Positions 15,425 to 22,775 of a stretch of 64,000 bases of DNA are shown here, piece by piece; the first letter of the stretch is position 1, and every line of letters begins with the position of its first letter. The DNA is from Clostridiaceae bacterium. Its GTDB lineage: Bacteria > Bacillota > Clostridia > Lachnospirales > Lachnospiraceae. Made by a program: the position numbers and the translations under genes. The stretch spans positions 1 to 64,000 of the forward strand of contig CAJSZV010000010.1 of assembly GCA_910574345.1 (NCBI GenBank), in the 5' to 3' direction. The notes under the pieces were generated by a model that was not told the origin of the DNA, searched no databases, and worked only from the letters and a program-made list of their open reading frames with translations.

Positions 15425-16909
15425 ATGAATTACATGTTTGAAGCGCTGGCCTTCTTATGCCAGCCCATGATACTGGGGAACGCTTTGTTCGGAGGCATTA
15501 CCGGATTGGTGCTGGGGGCAATCCCCGGCCTGTCCGGCGGAATGGCCATTATGATCTGTCTGCCCCTGACGTTTGGCATGGAGCCGAGGCTGGCCATTGT
15601 GCTGTTAATGTCCATCTATATCGGAGGAATCTCCGGCGGATATATCGGTTCCATTCTTTTGGGGATACCAGGTACTGTCAACTCCCTGGCTACAGTGTAT
15701 GACGGTTACGAATTTACGAAAAAGGGGTATCCTACCAGAGCCTTAAGTGTGGCGGCCGTGGCCAATTTCTTCGGTACGGTTCCAAGCCTTCTGGTGGCCA
15801 TGTTCTTAAGTCAGGTTATAGCCAGATGGGCTGTAAAACTGGGACCGGCGGAGTATTTTTCTCTGGCCGTGTTTGCTATGGTGCTGGTCATCGCCCTGTC
15901 TAAAGAGGATATGGCCAGAGGACTGATCTCCATGGCTCTGGGCCTGGCCCTCACTACCATCGGTATCTCCCCAGTGTCGGCCACCAAAAGATTTACTTTC
16001 GGATTCACGAATCTTCAGGGCGGGTTTTCCATGGCCTGCGTAATGATGGGACTTTTCGGCGGGACCCTGATTCTCATGGAGTATGCCAAGAATGAACGGG
16101 GAGACGGCACCTTCGCCGATGTGAAGATTGAAGGCTTTCGGATGAAGATCAAAGACTTTACCAGCAATATTGTCAACATTGTCCGTTCCTTCTTTATCGG
16201 CCTTCTGGTAGGGTTTATGCCTGGAATGGGCGGAACCATCGCCAATGTGGCGGCTTATTCCATCGCTAAGAATTCGTCAAAGGAGCCAGAGAAGTTCGGA
16301 ACGGGCTGTATCGACGGAGTGTGGGCGCCGGAAGTGGCCAACAATGCTTCCATCGGCGGCGCGGTAATTCCCATGATTGCCCTGGGAATTCCTGGTGATT
16401 CCACCACAGCCCTTCTTTTAAGCGCCATGACGGTTCAGGGTCTGACCGTGGGCCCCCTGCTTTTTACCACCCAGACTTCCTATGTGTATCTGATTTTTAT
16501 AGCCGGTATCTTTGCGGCGGCATGCTGCCTTTTGTTCCAGGTTCTGGGCATGAAACTTTTTCCGGCGCTGTTTAAGATTCCGTACCACTATCTGTATCCC
16601 ATTATTCTGGTGTGCAGCTTTGTGGGAATCTATTCCAGCAATTACAGCTTCTTTGAACTGGCGGCTTCCCTTGTATTTATTATGGCAGGTGTGATGATGC
16701 GGTACTTCAGGATGCCTCAAGGTCCTTTTATCCTGGCCTTTGTCCTGGGTCCTATGCTGGAAAAGAATTTCCGCAACGCTGTGTGTTATGCCACGAACGG
16801 ATACTGGACCTTCTTTACCAGTCCTATTGCCTGTGTCCTGCTTTTGGGAACTGCGGTTTTGCTGGCATACCCATGGCTTGTAAAGGCGTTAACGAAGAAA
16901 ACATTATGA
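15425..16909 (+). CDS. tctA: Tripartite tricarboxylate transporter large membrane subunit (TctA)
   Basis: A 494-residue membrane protein with about 11-12 helices. It contains the paired TctA signatures GAIPGLSGGMAIMICLPLTF near 33-52 and GFMPGMGGTIANVAAYSIAK near 258-277, both known substrate/ion-site loops of the family, plus GSILLGIPGTVNSLATVYDG and MIALGIPGDSTTALLL. The start ATG at 15425 lies 5 nt after GGGAGG. Length is normal. Confidence 0.95.
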   Translation: MNYMFEALAFLCQPMILGNALFGGITGLVLGAIPGLSGGMAIMICLPLTFGMEPRLAIVLLMSIYIGGISGGYIGSILLGIPGTVNSLATVYDGYEFTKKGYPTRALSVAAVANFFGTVPSLLVAMFLSQVIARWAVKLGPAEYFSLAVFAMVLVIALSKEDMARGLISMALGLALTTIGISPVSATKRFTFGFTNLQGGFSMACVMMGLFGGTLILMEYAKNERGDGTFADVKIEGFRMKIKDFTSNIVNIVRSFFIGLLVGFMPGMGGTIANVAAYSIAKNSSKEPEKFGTGCIDGVWAPEVANNASIGGAVIPMIALGIPGDSTTALLLSAMTVQGLTVGPLLFTTQTSYVYLIFIAGIFAAACCLLFQVLGMKLFPALFKIPYHYLYPIILVCSFVGIYSSNYSFFELAASLVFIMAGVMMRYFRMPQGPFILAFVLGPMLEKNFRNAVCYATNGYWTFFTSPIACVLLLGTAVLLAYPWLVKALTKKTL

Positions 16910-16922
16910 CAAGGAGAAACAT

Positions 16923-17909
16923 ATGAAACAGATTGAAAAAGTAATCCTGGCTATTGATTATCCTAAAAAAGACGTGGACGAGATGGAGCGCCGTCTGGAC
17001 GCCAAAGAAGTGGTGCGCTGTAAGTCCACAGACACGCAGACCATTACGGAGGCGTTAAAAGACGCGGAGATCGCTATTTTGGGAAGGCCCCTAAAGAATT
17101 GTGACCAGTTGATGGGCCCCAATATGAAATGGCTTCACTGCGACGCGGCAGGGCTGGATTTTCTGTATACTCCCCATATGGCCGAGAAAGAACTGGCTGT
17201 GACCTGTTCTTCGGGACGTTCCTCCAAGGCACTGTCGGAACATGTGATTATGTTTATGTTGTCTTTGAATTACCGACTCAATGAGGTATGGAAGGCGAGA
17301 CAAAAGGAAACCTGGTCCATGCCCTTTTTGGGAAGCGCGAAAGCTTTAACCGGGCAGACAGCAGGGATTCTGGGAGCGGGAAGCATCGGGAGAGAACTGG
17401 CTCCCCGGCTGAAAGCCCTGGGCATGAAAACCGTGGGATATGACAAAATTGCAGGAGAAGTGCCTGGTTTTGATGAGATTTACAACAAAAAAGAGGAATT
17501 GGAGGGCCTGATCAGACAAAGTGACTTTCTTATCTCCGTCATGCCCCTGACAGACGAGACTTGTCATCTCATCAATGAGGAGAGACTCTCCTGGCTGAAA
17601 CCCACGGCCTATGTGGTTAATATTTCCAGAGGTTCCGTCATTGATGAGCAGGCTTTGATACAGGCTCTGGAAAATGGAACTATCGCTGGGGCGGGTTTGG
17701 ACACCTTTGAGCAGGAACCCTTAGAGAAAGGGTCTCCTCTCTGGAAGATGGAAAAGGTGATCATGACTCCCCATGTCACGCCTCCTCAGCCTGATAAATA
17801 TGAGGTCTGCCTCAATGTGGTGCTGAACAACATTGCCGCCTACCGGGAGGAAAGGGAATTGAGCAATCAGTATAAGCCTTATTACAGCTTTTCAGGAAAG
17901 AAAAACTGA
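16923..17909 (+). CDS. D-2-hydroxyacid dehydrogenase (NAD-binding)
   Basis: A cytoplasmic oxidoreductase of the D-isomer specific 2-hydroxyacid dehydrogenase superfamily, 328 residues. The Rossmann motif GAGSIGRELAPRLKALGM lies near 156-173. The catalytic triad is visible as Arg in NISRGSVIDE, Glu in FEQEPL and His in TPHVTPP. It would interconvert a 2-keto acid and a D-2-hydroxy acid. Its place after the tct transporter genes suggests that the imported ligand, or a product of it, is a hydroxy or keto acid. The exact substrate is unknown. Confidence 0.88.
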   Translation: MKQIEKVILAIDYPKKDVDEMERRLDAKEVVRCKSTDTQTITEALKDAEIAILGRPLKNCDQLMGPNMKWLHCDAAGLDFLYTPHMAEKELAVTCSSGRSSKALSEHVIMFMLSLNYRLNEVWKARQKETWSMPFLGSAKALTGQTAGILGAGSIGRELAPRLKALGMKTVGYDKIAGEVPGFDEIYNKKEELEGLIRQSDFLISVMPLTDETCHLINEERLSWLKPTAYVVNISRGSVIDEQALIQALENGTIAGAGLDTFEQEPLEKGSPLWKMEKVIMTPHVTPPQPDKYEVCLNVVLNNIAAYREERELSNQYKPYYSFSGKKN

Positions 17910-17926
17910 CAGGAATTTTGCCATGT

Positions 17927-17955
17927 TTGACAGGAAAAAAAGAGTCTGGTATAGT
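17927..17955 (+). promoter_or_regulatory. Separate promoter of the GntR regulator gene
   Basis: TTGACA at 17927-17932, 17-bp spacer, TATAGT at 17950-17955. No clear ATTGTATACAAT-like palindrome overlaps it, so regulator expression may be constitutive. Confidence 0.75.
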
Positions 17956-18022
17956 GTGATATGAGGGGAAAAGGTCATGGCTTTGGGACCCTCCAAAGAA
18001 GTATAAGAAAGAGGGGCCGAGT

Positions 18023-18718
18023 ATGGAGACACAGGAAAAAACAGATGAGCGGGTAACCGTGACGGAGATTGTGGAGGATCTGAAACAGAAGGTCTTCAGA
18101 GGCGAGTATACGCCAGGAGACAGATTGAGAGAGGCTGATATATGCAGCCAGTATCATGTCAGCCGGACACCGGTGAGGGAGGCTTTTCGCCTGCTTCAAA
18201 ATGAAGGAATCTTAGAGTATATCCCCAGATGCGGGGTTCAGGTGGCCAGCCTCACCCTGGAGGAACTCCATCAGAGCCAGGTGATCCGCGGAATGCTGGA
18301 AGGGCTGTCTGCCAGACTGGCGGCTTCCTATATGGATGAGGAGGGGATTGAGGGGCTTAGGCGCATCAATCAGCAGATTAAGGAAGTGGAAATATATAAT
18401 GAGCTGGGTGAACTGGATGCGCAGTTTCACGGACTGATTGCCCGTTATTCTCATAATCCCATGCTGGAGGATTTTATTTGGCAGATCCATAACCGTACCG
18501 GCATTATCCGCTATACACTTCCGTATAATAAGGAGAGAACGGAAAATTCGCTGAAAGAACATAAGGATATTATACATGCCCTTGAGCTGCATGATGAGGA
18601 ACTGGCGGAAAAGTACACCCAGATCCACTTTAAGATGAGCCTTAAAGCGCTGGAAGAGAAGATGAATGATTATCTTTCCCAGCAAAAGGAGGCAAAGAAG
18701 AGACGAAAGAGAAAATGA
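18023..18718 (+). CDS. GntR-family transcriptional regulator (FCD subfamily)
   Basis: A 231-residue regulator with an N-terminal winged helix (EDLKQKVFRGEYTPGDRLRE, then the recognition-helix region VSRTPVREAFRLLQNEGIL) and an all-helical FCD ligand domain. FCD features are LEGLSARLAA and DAQFHGLIARYSHNPML, whose Asp and His residues bind metal in the family. FCD regulators respond to sugar acids or carboxylates. It probably acts on the palindromes upstream of the operon at 11220 and 11296. A strongly basic tail (KKRRKRK) closes the protein. Confidence 0.9.
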   Translation: METQEKTDERVTVTEIVEDLKQKVFRGEYTPGDRLREADICSQYHVSRTPVREAFRLLQNEGILEYIPRCGVQVASLTLEELHQSQVIRGMLEGLSARLAASYMDEEGIEGLRRINQQIKEVEIYNELGELDAQFHGLIARYSHNPMLEDFIWQIHNRTGIIRYTLPYNKERTENSLKEHKDIIHALELHDEELAEKYTQIHFKMSLKALEEKMNDYLSQQKEAKKRRKRK

Positions 18719-18720
18719 AG

Positions 18721-18761
18721 AGGGAAAAGACAAAGGCCGGAGGGGTTTTTGTCTTTTCCCT
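18721..18761. terminator. Bidirectional terminator between gntR and the NusG-II gene
   Basis: AGGGAAAAGAC (18721-18731) pairs with GTCTTTTCCCT (18751-18761). T-rich runs lie on the plus side within and after the hairpin, and the convergent minus-strand gene ends 18 bp away. Confidence 0.65.
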
Positions 18762-18779
18762 TTCTCCATCATGAGCCCT

Positions 18780-19139
18780 CTACTTTTTCTCCCCCACGAT
18801 CTTGGCGATCATCAGGTTGGGAAGACAGACAATCATCTCGCCGGACTGATTGATCTTACCTTGGTGAATGCATATCCTGTCCGGGCAGGTGGCATCGGAA
18901 ATGTAGGCTTCACCATCTTCAATGATCAGGGTATTGGTGCCGTTTGGATAGCCGCTGATGACATACTCCCCATTTTTGCTTAAGTCCAGTTCCTCCACGA
19001 CTTCGCCGTCTACGGACACTTCCACAATAACCGCTGGTTTCTGATTGACTATGCGGTGGCCGATGTAGAAACCTGCCGCCAGCACGATGATGGAGACAGC
19101 CAAGATAAGGTCCCGCAGAGTGGTTTTATCTTTTATCAT
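18780..19139 (-). CDS. NusG domain II-containing extracytoplasmic protein
   Basis: A 119-residue protein with one N-terminal membrane helix (residues 10-31) and an extracytoplasmic NusG_II domain (PF07009): VSVDGEVVEELDLSKNGEY, then CPDRICIHQGKINQSGEMIVCLPNLM. The CPD(K/R)xCxxxGxI...ICLPN signature is characteristic. Such proteins usually neighbour an FMN-binding protein and a Gx transporter. Both are present here but 7-8 kb away (25838 and 26972). The ATG at 19139 is chosen because GAGGAG lies 8 nt upstream; a GTG at 19148 has no spacing. Confidence 0.88.
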   Translation of the reverse strand: MIKDKTTLRDLILAVSIIVLAAGFYIGHRIVNQKPAVIVEVSVDGEVVEELDLSKNGEYVISGYPNGTNTLIIEDGEAYISDATCPDRICIHQGKINQSGEMIVCLPNLMIAKIVGEKK

Positions 19140-19264
19140 ATGATTCACTCCTCATGTGTAATATATAATACAGCATGTAAGAGTATAGCATATTTTGTCA
19201 TAGGCCGCAAGGCTCATGACCTGCCCGGACATCATGATAAAACTTTTTAGTTACGGTTCACTCT

Positions 19265-19387
19265 CCGGTCAATCACTCCGCTGATTGACCGGGAGCCAAT
19301 ACAATAATGGAGCCAAAGCATATGCCCCATTGCCGAAGGCAATTCAAGATGGGCATATGCAGTTACGTTCACAGGGTACCTGTGAAC
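19265..19387. repeat. Cluster of three inverted repeats in an otherwise empty interval
   Basis: Three consecutive hairpins: CCGGTCAATCA/TGATTGACCGG (19265-19275 and 19282-19292), GCATATGCCC/GGGCATATGC (19318-19327 and 19351-19360, with inner TGCC/GGCA), and GTTCACAGG/CCTGTGAAC (19367-19375 and 19379-19387). None is followed by a T-run typical of a terminator. No gene is visible from 19150 to 19398. Confidence 0.75.
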
Positions 19388-19398
19388 AGTAAAACTCT

Positions 19399-19602
19399 TT
19401 AAGTGGACCCCCTCTCAATAATCCTGGCAGGAATGAACTGAGGCTTTACAGGCAGTTCGGGATGGTCAATCATAGTCAGCAATATTTCGCAGGCTTTCAT
19501 GGAAAGCGTCTCGCTGTTGCGGTCCATGGTGGAAAGTGGGGGCATGGCCAAAAGGGAATACAGAGAATTGTCAAAACCGATGATTTTAATGTCCTCCGGC
19601 AC
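19399..19602 (-). pseudogene. LacI-family regulator, C-terminal fragment
   Basis: The minus-strand frame reads PEDIKIIGFDNSLYSLLAMPP, then LSTMDRNSETLSMKACEILLTMI and IIERGST, which is the typical end of a LacI/PurR-type effector domain. An in-frame TAG directly precedes it, and nothing upstream resembles the missing DNA-binding domain and first 250 residues. This is a deletion remnant of a sugar-responsive regulator. Confidence 0.8.
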
Positions 19603-19865
19603 CTAATCCATACTTCCTTCGGTGTTGCTCCTTCAGTATAGCATAGAATCAGAAATATGGGCAAGACAAAGGATTCTTTTGTGAAAACGAATTTCATCCA
19701 AAGGGCGGATTGCCTGAAATCGGCTTCCATTCTCCATAGCCTTTCTGAACAGGACCTTTGGCCTGTGGTATATTCAGCACATAGAGATCATGACTCCAAA
19801 ACATACAGGAAACGCCGCGGAAAGTTCCCATGAAAGAACACAAGCAAAATGAGGAGAAGAAGAAA

Positions 19866-20058
19866 ATGCTGGTAGTCGCTTATATTGGATTTGGAAACAG
19901 TGTGTGTATATCATTTGCCTTATGTGGCAGACAAGGACTTAGTGCGTGTAAAATATATTTATCGGACGGAAGTAGACCAGGTGGGAGACAGAGACAGAGA
20001 ATCCTGGTATCCGGACATTACGTTTACCTCCGACATTGACCAGGTCATGGCTAATTAG
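19866..20058 (+). pseudogene. Gfo/Idh/MocA oxidoreductase, frameshifted N-terminal fragment
   Basis: Frame one starts MLVVAYIGFGNSV, a Rossmann start, after a purine-rich ribosome site. At a (GT)4 tract near 19900 homology moves to the next frame: YHLPYVADKDLVRVKYIYRT, then DVQVGD-like residues and WYPDITFTSDIDQVMAN, ending in TAG at 20056-20058. Together these are the first 65 or so residues of a Gfo/Idh-type dehydrogenase of about 350. The rest is missing. It is therefore both frameshifted and truncated. Confidence 0.75.
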
Positions 20059-20319
20059 AGGTAATCAAAAGAGGAAAGGAAAAGCACAATCCAGACGGAA
20101 CCGGCGATATTGTCAAGAAATATTTGTGAGTTAGCAAGAATCCTGATATAATGGGTATGAACGCCCATCCGGGGCAGAAAGGCAGGGAGAAAAATGCACA
20201 TCAGCTATCCAAACGTTTGGATTTCTCCTAAGTTTGGATTTTAGGGCAGATGAACAATATCCGCAGCCGGGCGGAGGAAATCATAAACAGTGAGTTGATT
20301 TATATTTGATTGGATGTGG
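20059..20319. other. Gene-free interval of degraded sequence
   Basis: Only fragments under 25 codons are open here (for example MNNIRSRAEEIINSELIYI near 20249). A short inverted repeat, ccaaacgtttgg, lies near 20210-20221. I see no gene, promoter or RNA. It is probably decayed flank between the old sugar locus and the mobile-element remnant. Confidence 0.5.
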
Positions 20320-20349
20320 AAAGGCCAGCCGACTACCCGGCTGGTCTTT
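20320..20349 (-). terminator. Hairpin after the XRE regulator gene
   Basis: AAAGGCCAGCC (20320-20330) and GGCTGGTCTTT (20339-20349) form a stem with one mismatch directly after the minus-strand stop codon. The following minus-strand sequence, TTTCC, is only a short T-run. Confidence 0.5.
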
Positions 20350-20676
20350 CTAACCTTCCCTGCGCTCCAATACTGCCCTAATCATGGCAACGGCGATTTC
20401 CTGCTGGCTGGGCGACGTGCTTTCCCACAGCTCTGCCAGCTCCTGTATTTTGCTGACCTCATTATCTTGCAGCGCATCCCGCAGCAGATAATCAGGGGAG
20501 ATCTTCAGTGCGTTGCAGATATTGATAAATACGGGCAGACTGGGAACCTTTGTCCCACCCTCAATCTGCCGGAGATAAGTTGCGTTGATGTTGCACAGCT
20601 CCGAGAGCCTGTCCGCCGTGAATCCCCGGTCTTTCCTCACCATGTTGATACGTTTGCCTAATCCTTTACCTTCCAT
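20350..20676 (-). CDS. XRE-family helix-turn-helix regulator
   Basis: A 108-residue Cro/cI-type protein: LGKRINMVRKDRGFTADRLSELCNINATYLRQIEGGTKVPSLPVFINICNALKIS-type HTH_3 domain in the first 70 residues, then a helical tail ending AVLERREG. This form is common in Firmicute integrative elements and often divergent from a small element gene, as here (20815). The start at 20676 has GGTGG upstream; an earlier in-frame start at 20706 lacks a site. Its probable targets are the AGACTATA repeats in the divergent promoter. Confidence 0.85.
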   Translation of the reverse strand: MEGKGLGKRINMVRKDRGFTADRLSELCNINATYLRQIEGGTKVPSLPVFINICNALKISPDYLLRDALQDNEVSKIQELAELWESTSPSQQEIAVAMIRAVLERREG

Positions 20677-20723
20677 AATGCCACCCATTTCATAAGCTAT
20701 CAGCATTTATTTTGTTCACTTTT

Positions 20724-20791
20724 AGACTATATCACACTTAGGGATTGCAATAGATTCTAAAAGACTATATAATATTAGCTAATAGACTATA
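20724..20791. promoter_or_regulatory. Three AGACTATA direct repeats in the divergent XRE promoter region
   Basis: AGACTATA occurs at 20724-20731, 20762-20769 and 20784-20791, all between the XRE gene and the divergent small gene. Repeated boxes in such an interval are typical operators of Cro/cI-like regulators. Confidence 0.5.
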
Positions 20792-20814
20792 AATCATGAA
20801 AGGGGAACAACAGA

Positions 20815-21027
20815 ATGGAACTGAACTATTTTAGGGACAGGCTTTTTGATTTACTGAACGACAGCGAGGGGATGGGGATTGCTGACCTAAACGCAGACGA
20901 GCGGAACAGCCTTCTATTACTAAGAACGAACTATCAGCAGAGCATGAAAAATAAATATAGACAAAGGCCGCTTTTGCAGTATAATAGAAACGGCAACAAG
21001 TCAGCCAGTACTGGAGGAACATTTTAA
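20815..21027 (+). pseudogene. Small mobile-element protein, probably frameshifted
   Basis: The first 30 or so residues, MELNYFRDRLFDLLNDSEGMGIADLNADER, look like a small acidic protein that accompanies XRE regulators in Firmicute elements. After NSL the sequence becomes arginine- and glutamine-rich and lacks conserved features, which suggests a frameshift or fusion with unrelated sequence. An aaagggg ribosome site precedes the ATG. Function is unknown. Confidence 0.45.
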
Positions 21028-21028
21028 A

Positions 21029-21538
21029 ATGATTGAAACGGAGAGCCTGATTCTTGATAAGGCAAAGTTTTCAGATTGGAAGGAAATGTATTGTAATGTC
21101 TGGTCACAGCCAGAAAGTGCAAAATATATGGAATGGAATATTACTACAAGCGAAGAAAACGCCAAAATAAGAATCATGAAAACCATTGCATTTCAGAAAG
21201 AGCATGATACCTACCTGGTTTATGAAAAATCAAGCGGTAAGGCGATTGGATTTGCTGGTGTAGAAAAAATCGAACCTTACATCTATCAGGAAGCAGGGAT
21301 ATGTCTGGGGCCGGATTATGTGGGAAAAGGATTTGGCAAGCAGATTCTTCAAGGCTTGATACTATACTGCAAAGAAGAATTTAGTGCAAAAGAGTTTATT
21401 TATTCAACAAGAGAAGAAAACAGGGCTTCCAATCGGTTAGCAAAGTCATTAGGTTTTACAGTGATTTCTTCAGTACCTAAAACAGACAGCAAAGATGGAC
21501 ACAGTTATAATCTTTTGCAATATAGATTAAAACTTTAA
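21029..21538 (+). CDS. GNAT-family N-acetyltransferase
   Basis: A 169-residue acyl-CoA-dependent acetyltransferase of the RimJ/RimL-like branch. Motif A is visible as CLGPDYVGKGFGKQILQGLI (about 92-111), with the acetyl-CoA loop written as VGKGFGK, followed by EENRASNRLAKSLGF, the typical ENxxSxxLxxKxGF helix. The substrate is unknown. AT-rich composition matches the surrounding mobile-element remnant. GGAGG lies 10 nt before the ATG. Confidence 0.88.
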   Translation: MIETESLILDKAKFSDWKEMYCNVWSQPESAKYMEWNITTSEENAKIRIMKTIAFQKEHDTYLVYEKSSGKAIGFAGVEKIEPYIYQEAGICLGPDYVGKGFGKQILQGLILYCKEEFSAKEFIYSTREENRASNRLAKSLGFTVISSVPKTDSKDGHSYNLLQYRLKL

Positions 21539-21577
21539 CTGCCCATTTGACAGAGCTGAATAGGCAATGAATGAAAA

Positions 21578-21853
21578 GTGGAAGGAGGGGCAAAATGCCA
21601 TACCTTTCAAGGTATACCAACTAAAGTATTAAATGACCATGATGTAATTGATATTGGCAGCAGGGAAATTAAAGTGCTGCATACGCCCGGACATTTATGT
21701 TTTTGGGAAAAGGACAAAGGATATTTGTTTACCGGAGATCTGGTCTATAAAGATACCCTGTTTGCTTATTACCCTTCCCCTGCGCTGGCTTTGCCAGCTG
21801 CCCCTTTGTGGACTTGCCATCTCAAAATCTTTCAGAAAGCATATTCCATTTAG
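21578..21853 (+). pseudogene. Metallo-beta-lactamase-fold hydrolase, broken fragment
   Basis: Residues IPTKVLNDHDVIDIGSREIK, VLHTPGH and GYLFTGDLVYKDTLFAYYPS are typical of the MBL superfamily. The HTPGH motif is followed directly by LCFWEKDKG, lacking the usual SPGH continuation. The N-terminal HxHxDH metal motif is absent, and after AYYPS the frame diverges and ends. It is a truncated, frameshifted gene. Confidence 0.75.
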
Positions 21854-21910
21854 CAAGTTAAAGCTGTATAATAGAGCCAGCGATAAACCGGAATTGATGG
21901 AGGGCAAACT

Positions 21911-22189
21911 ATGGAATATAAGGACTATATTAAACAAGGCTTGAATGGGAACGCCCCATTAAAATTAATATTATGCGGAAATATACAGGGGACGGAAAAT
22001 GATAAAGTAGGTGTTGTATCAGTTGTGTATGCTACAAATGATAAGGACTTAGCAGAACAAAAAATGAATGAATTGATTGCCGTCAATCCTAATAATTATT
22101 ACATGGTTTATAGTGTGCCACTAAATGTTGATTTGACGGAACTTTCTCATTATCCTTCAATAGCAATTTCCAAAGATGATTTACAATAA
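21911..22189 (+). CDS. Small hypothetical protein, 92 residues
   Basis: MEYKDYIKQGLNGNAPLKLILCGNIQGTENDKVG and a second half rich in Asp, Leu and Tyr (PNNYYMVYSVPLNVDLTELSHYPSIAI-like strand pattern). GGAGGG lies 9 nt before the ATG. I do not recognise a family. The alternating hydrophobic strands suggest a compact alpha/beta fold. It lies within the mobile-element remnant, just upstream of an oriT-like region. Confidence 0.6.
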   Translation: MEYKDYIKQGLNGNAPLKLILCGNIQGTENDKVGVVSVVYATNDKDLAEQKMNELIAVNPNNYYMVYSVPLNVDLTELSHYPSIAISKDDLQ

Positions 22190-22239
22190 AAGCAATTCCA
22201 GTTTGTCGAACTGATAGCCCATAAAAAAAACTAAATAAC

Positions 22240-22293
22240 CCGCCGCATATTAGCGGCACACCCAAGCAGGAAATCTGAAAAGGTATCCTGCTT
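22240..22293 (+). other. oriT-like region upstream of the MobA/MobL remnant
   Basis: Inverted repeat GCCGC-6 nt-GCGGC (22242-22246 and 22253-22257), then cacacccaagcagga and a second hairpin AAGCAGGA/TCCTGCTT (22264-22271 and 22286-22293). This layout, immediately upstream of a MobA/MobL relaxase, resembles origins of transfer of Firmicute mobilizable elements. It is inferred from position and structure only. Confidence 0.55.
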
Positions 22294-22330
22294 TTCTTTT
22301 GCCCAATTTGGGAGAAAGGAGGGCGCACAC

Positions 22331-22615
22331 TTGTCATGCCCGCACTGTAAAATCATAATCATTAAGCGGAGCAACAATGAATCCGCCGTTTCTGCCGCTG
22401 CCTACCAGAGCGGCGAGAAGCTGTTCTCTGAATACGGCCAAGGGCAGAAATATTATCCCTATAAAACCGAAGTCACCCACAAAGAAATCATGCTCCCGCC
22501 CCATGTGCCGCCGGAGTATGCAGACCGCAATACTTTATGGAACTCTGCCGAAGCACAGGAAAAACAATGGAACTATATCCTGCTCACCATGCGGGCGATG
22601 GACGAAATACCATGA
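22331..22615 (+). pseudogene. MobA/MobL-family relaxase, N-terminal fragment
   Basis: MSCPHCKIIIIKRSNNESAVSAAAYQSGEKL and the IMLPPHVPPEYADRNTLWNSAEAQEKQWN segment are the start of a MobA/MobL relaxase (PF03389). Full-length proteins exceed 400 residues. Homology stops after EKQWN, where normally the LARR/IPREI catalytic region continues, and the frame ends in TMRAMDEIP. A TTG start follows a ggagaaaggagg ribosome site. The relaxase is non-functional, so the element can no longer mobilise itself. Confidence 0.85.
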
Positions 22616-22770
22616 AAATTCCCGTAGAACAGTGTGATTACGGCATGATTTATGATAATATAGAAGATGTCATTATAAACGGAGCCCAAAAAGTTGTAAA
22701 AGACGAAGAGGTGATCGCCGTGCTTACCATCATTGAGCATGGCATCCAGGCAGCAAAGGAGGTAAAGTAA
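22612..22770 (+). pseudogene. C-terminal fragment of an unidentified gene, 52 codons
   Basis: The frame MKIPVEQCDYGMIYDNIEDVIINGAQKVVKDEEVIAVLTIIEHGIQAAKEVK is well formed but begins directly at the relaxase break, without its own ribosome site. It reads like the conserved end of a longer enzyme whose start was lost on insertion of the mobile element. The next gene follows after 5 nt, consistent with an original operon. I cannot name the family. Confidence 0.4.
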
Positions 22771-22775
22771 ATCAT

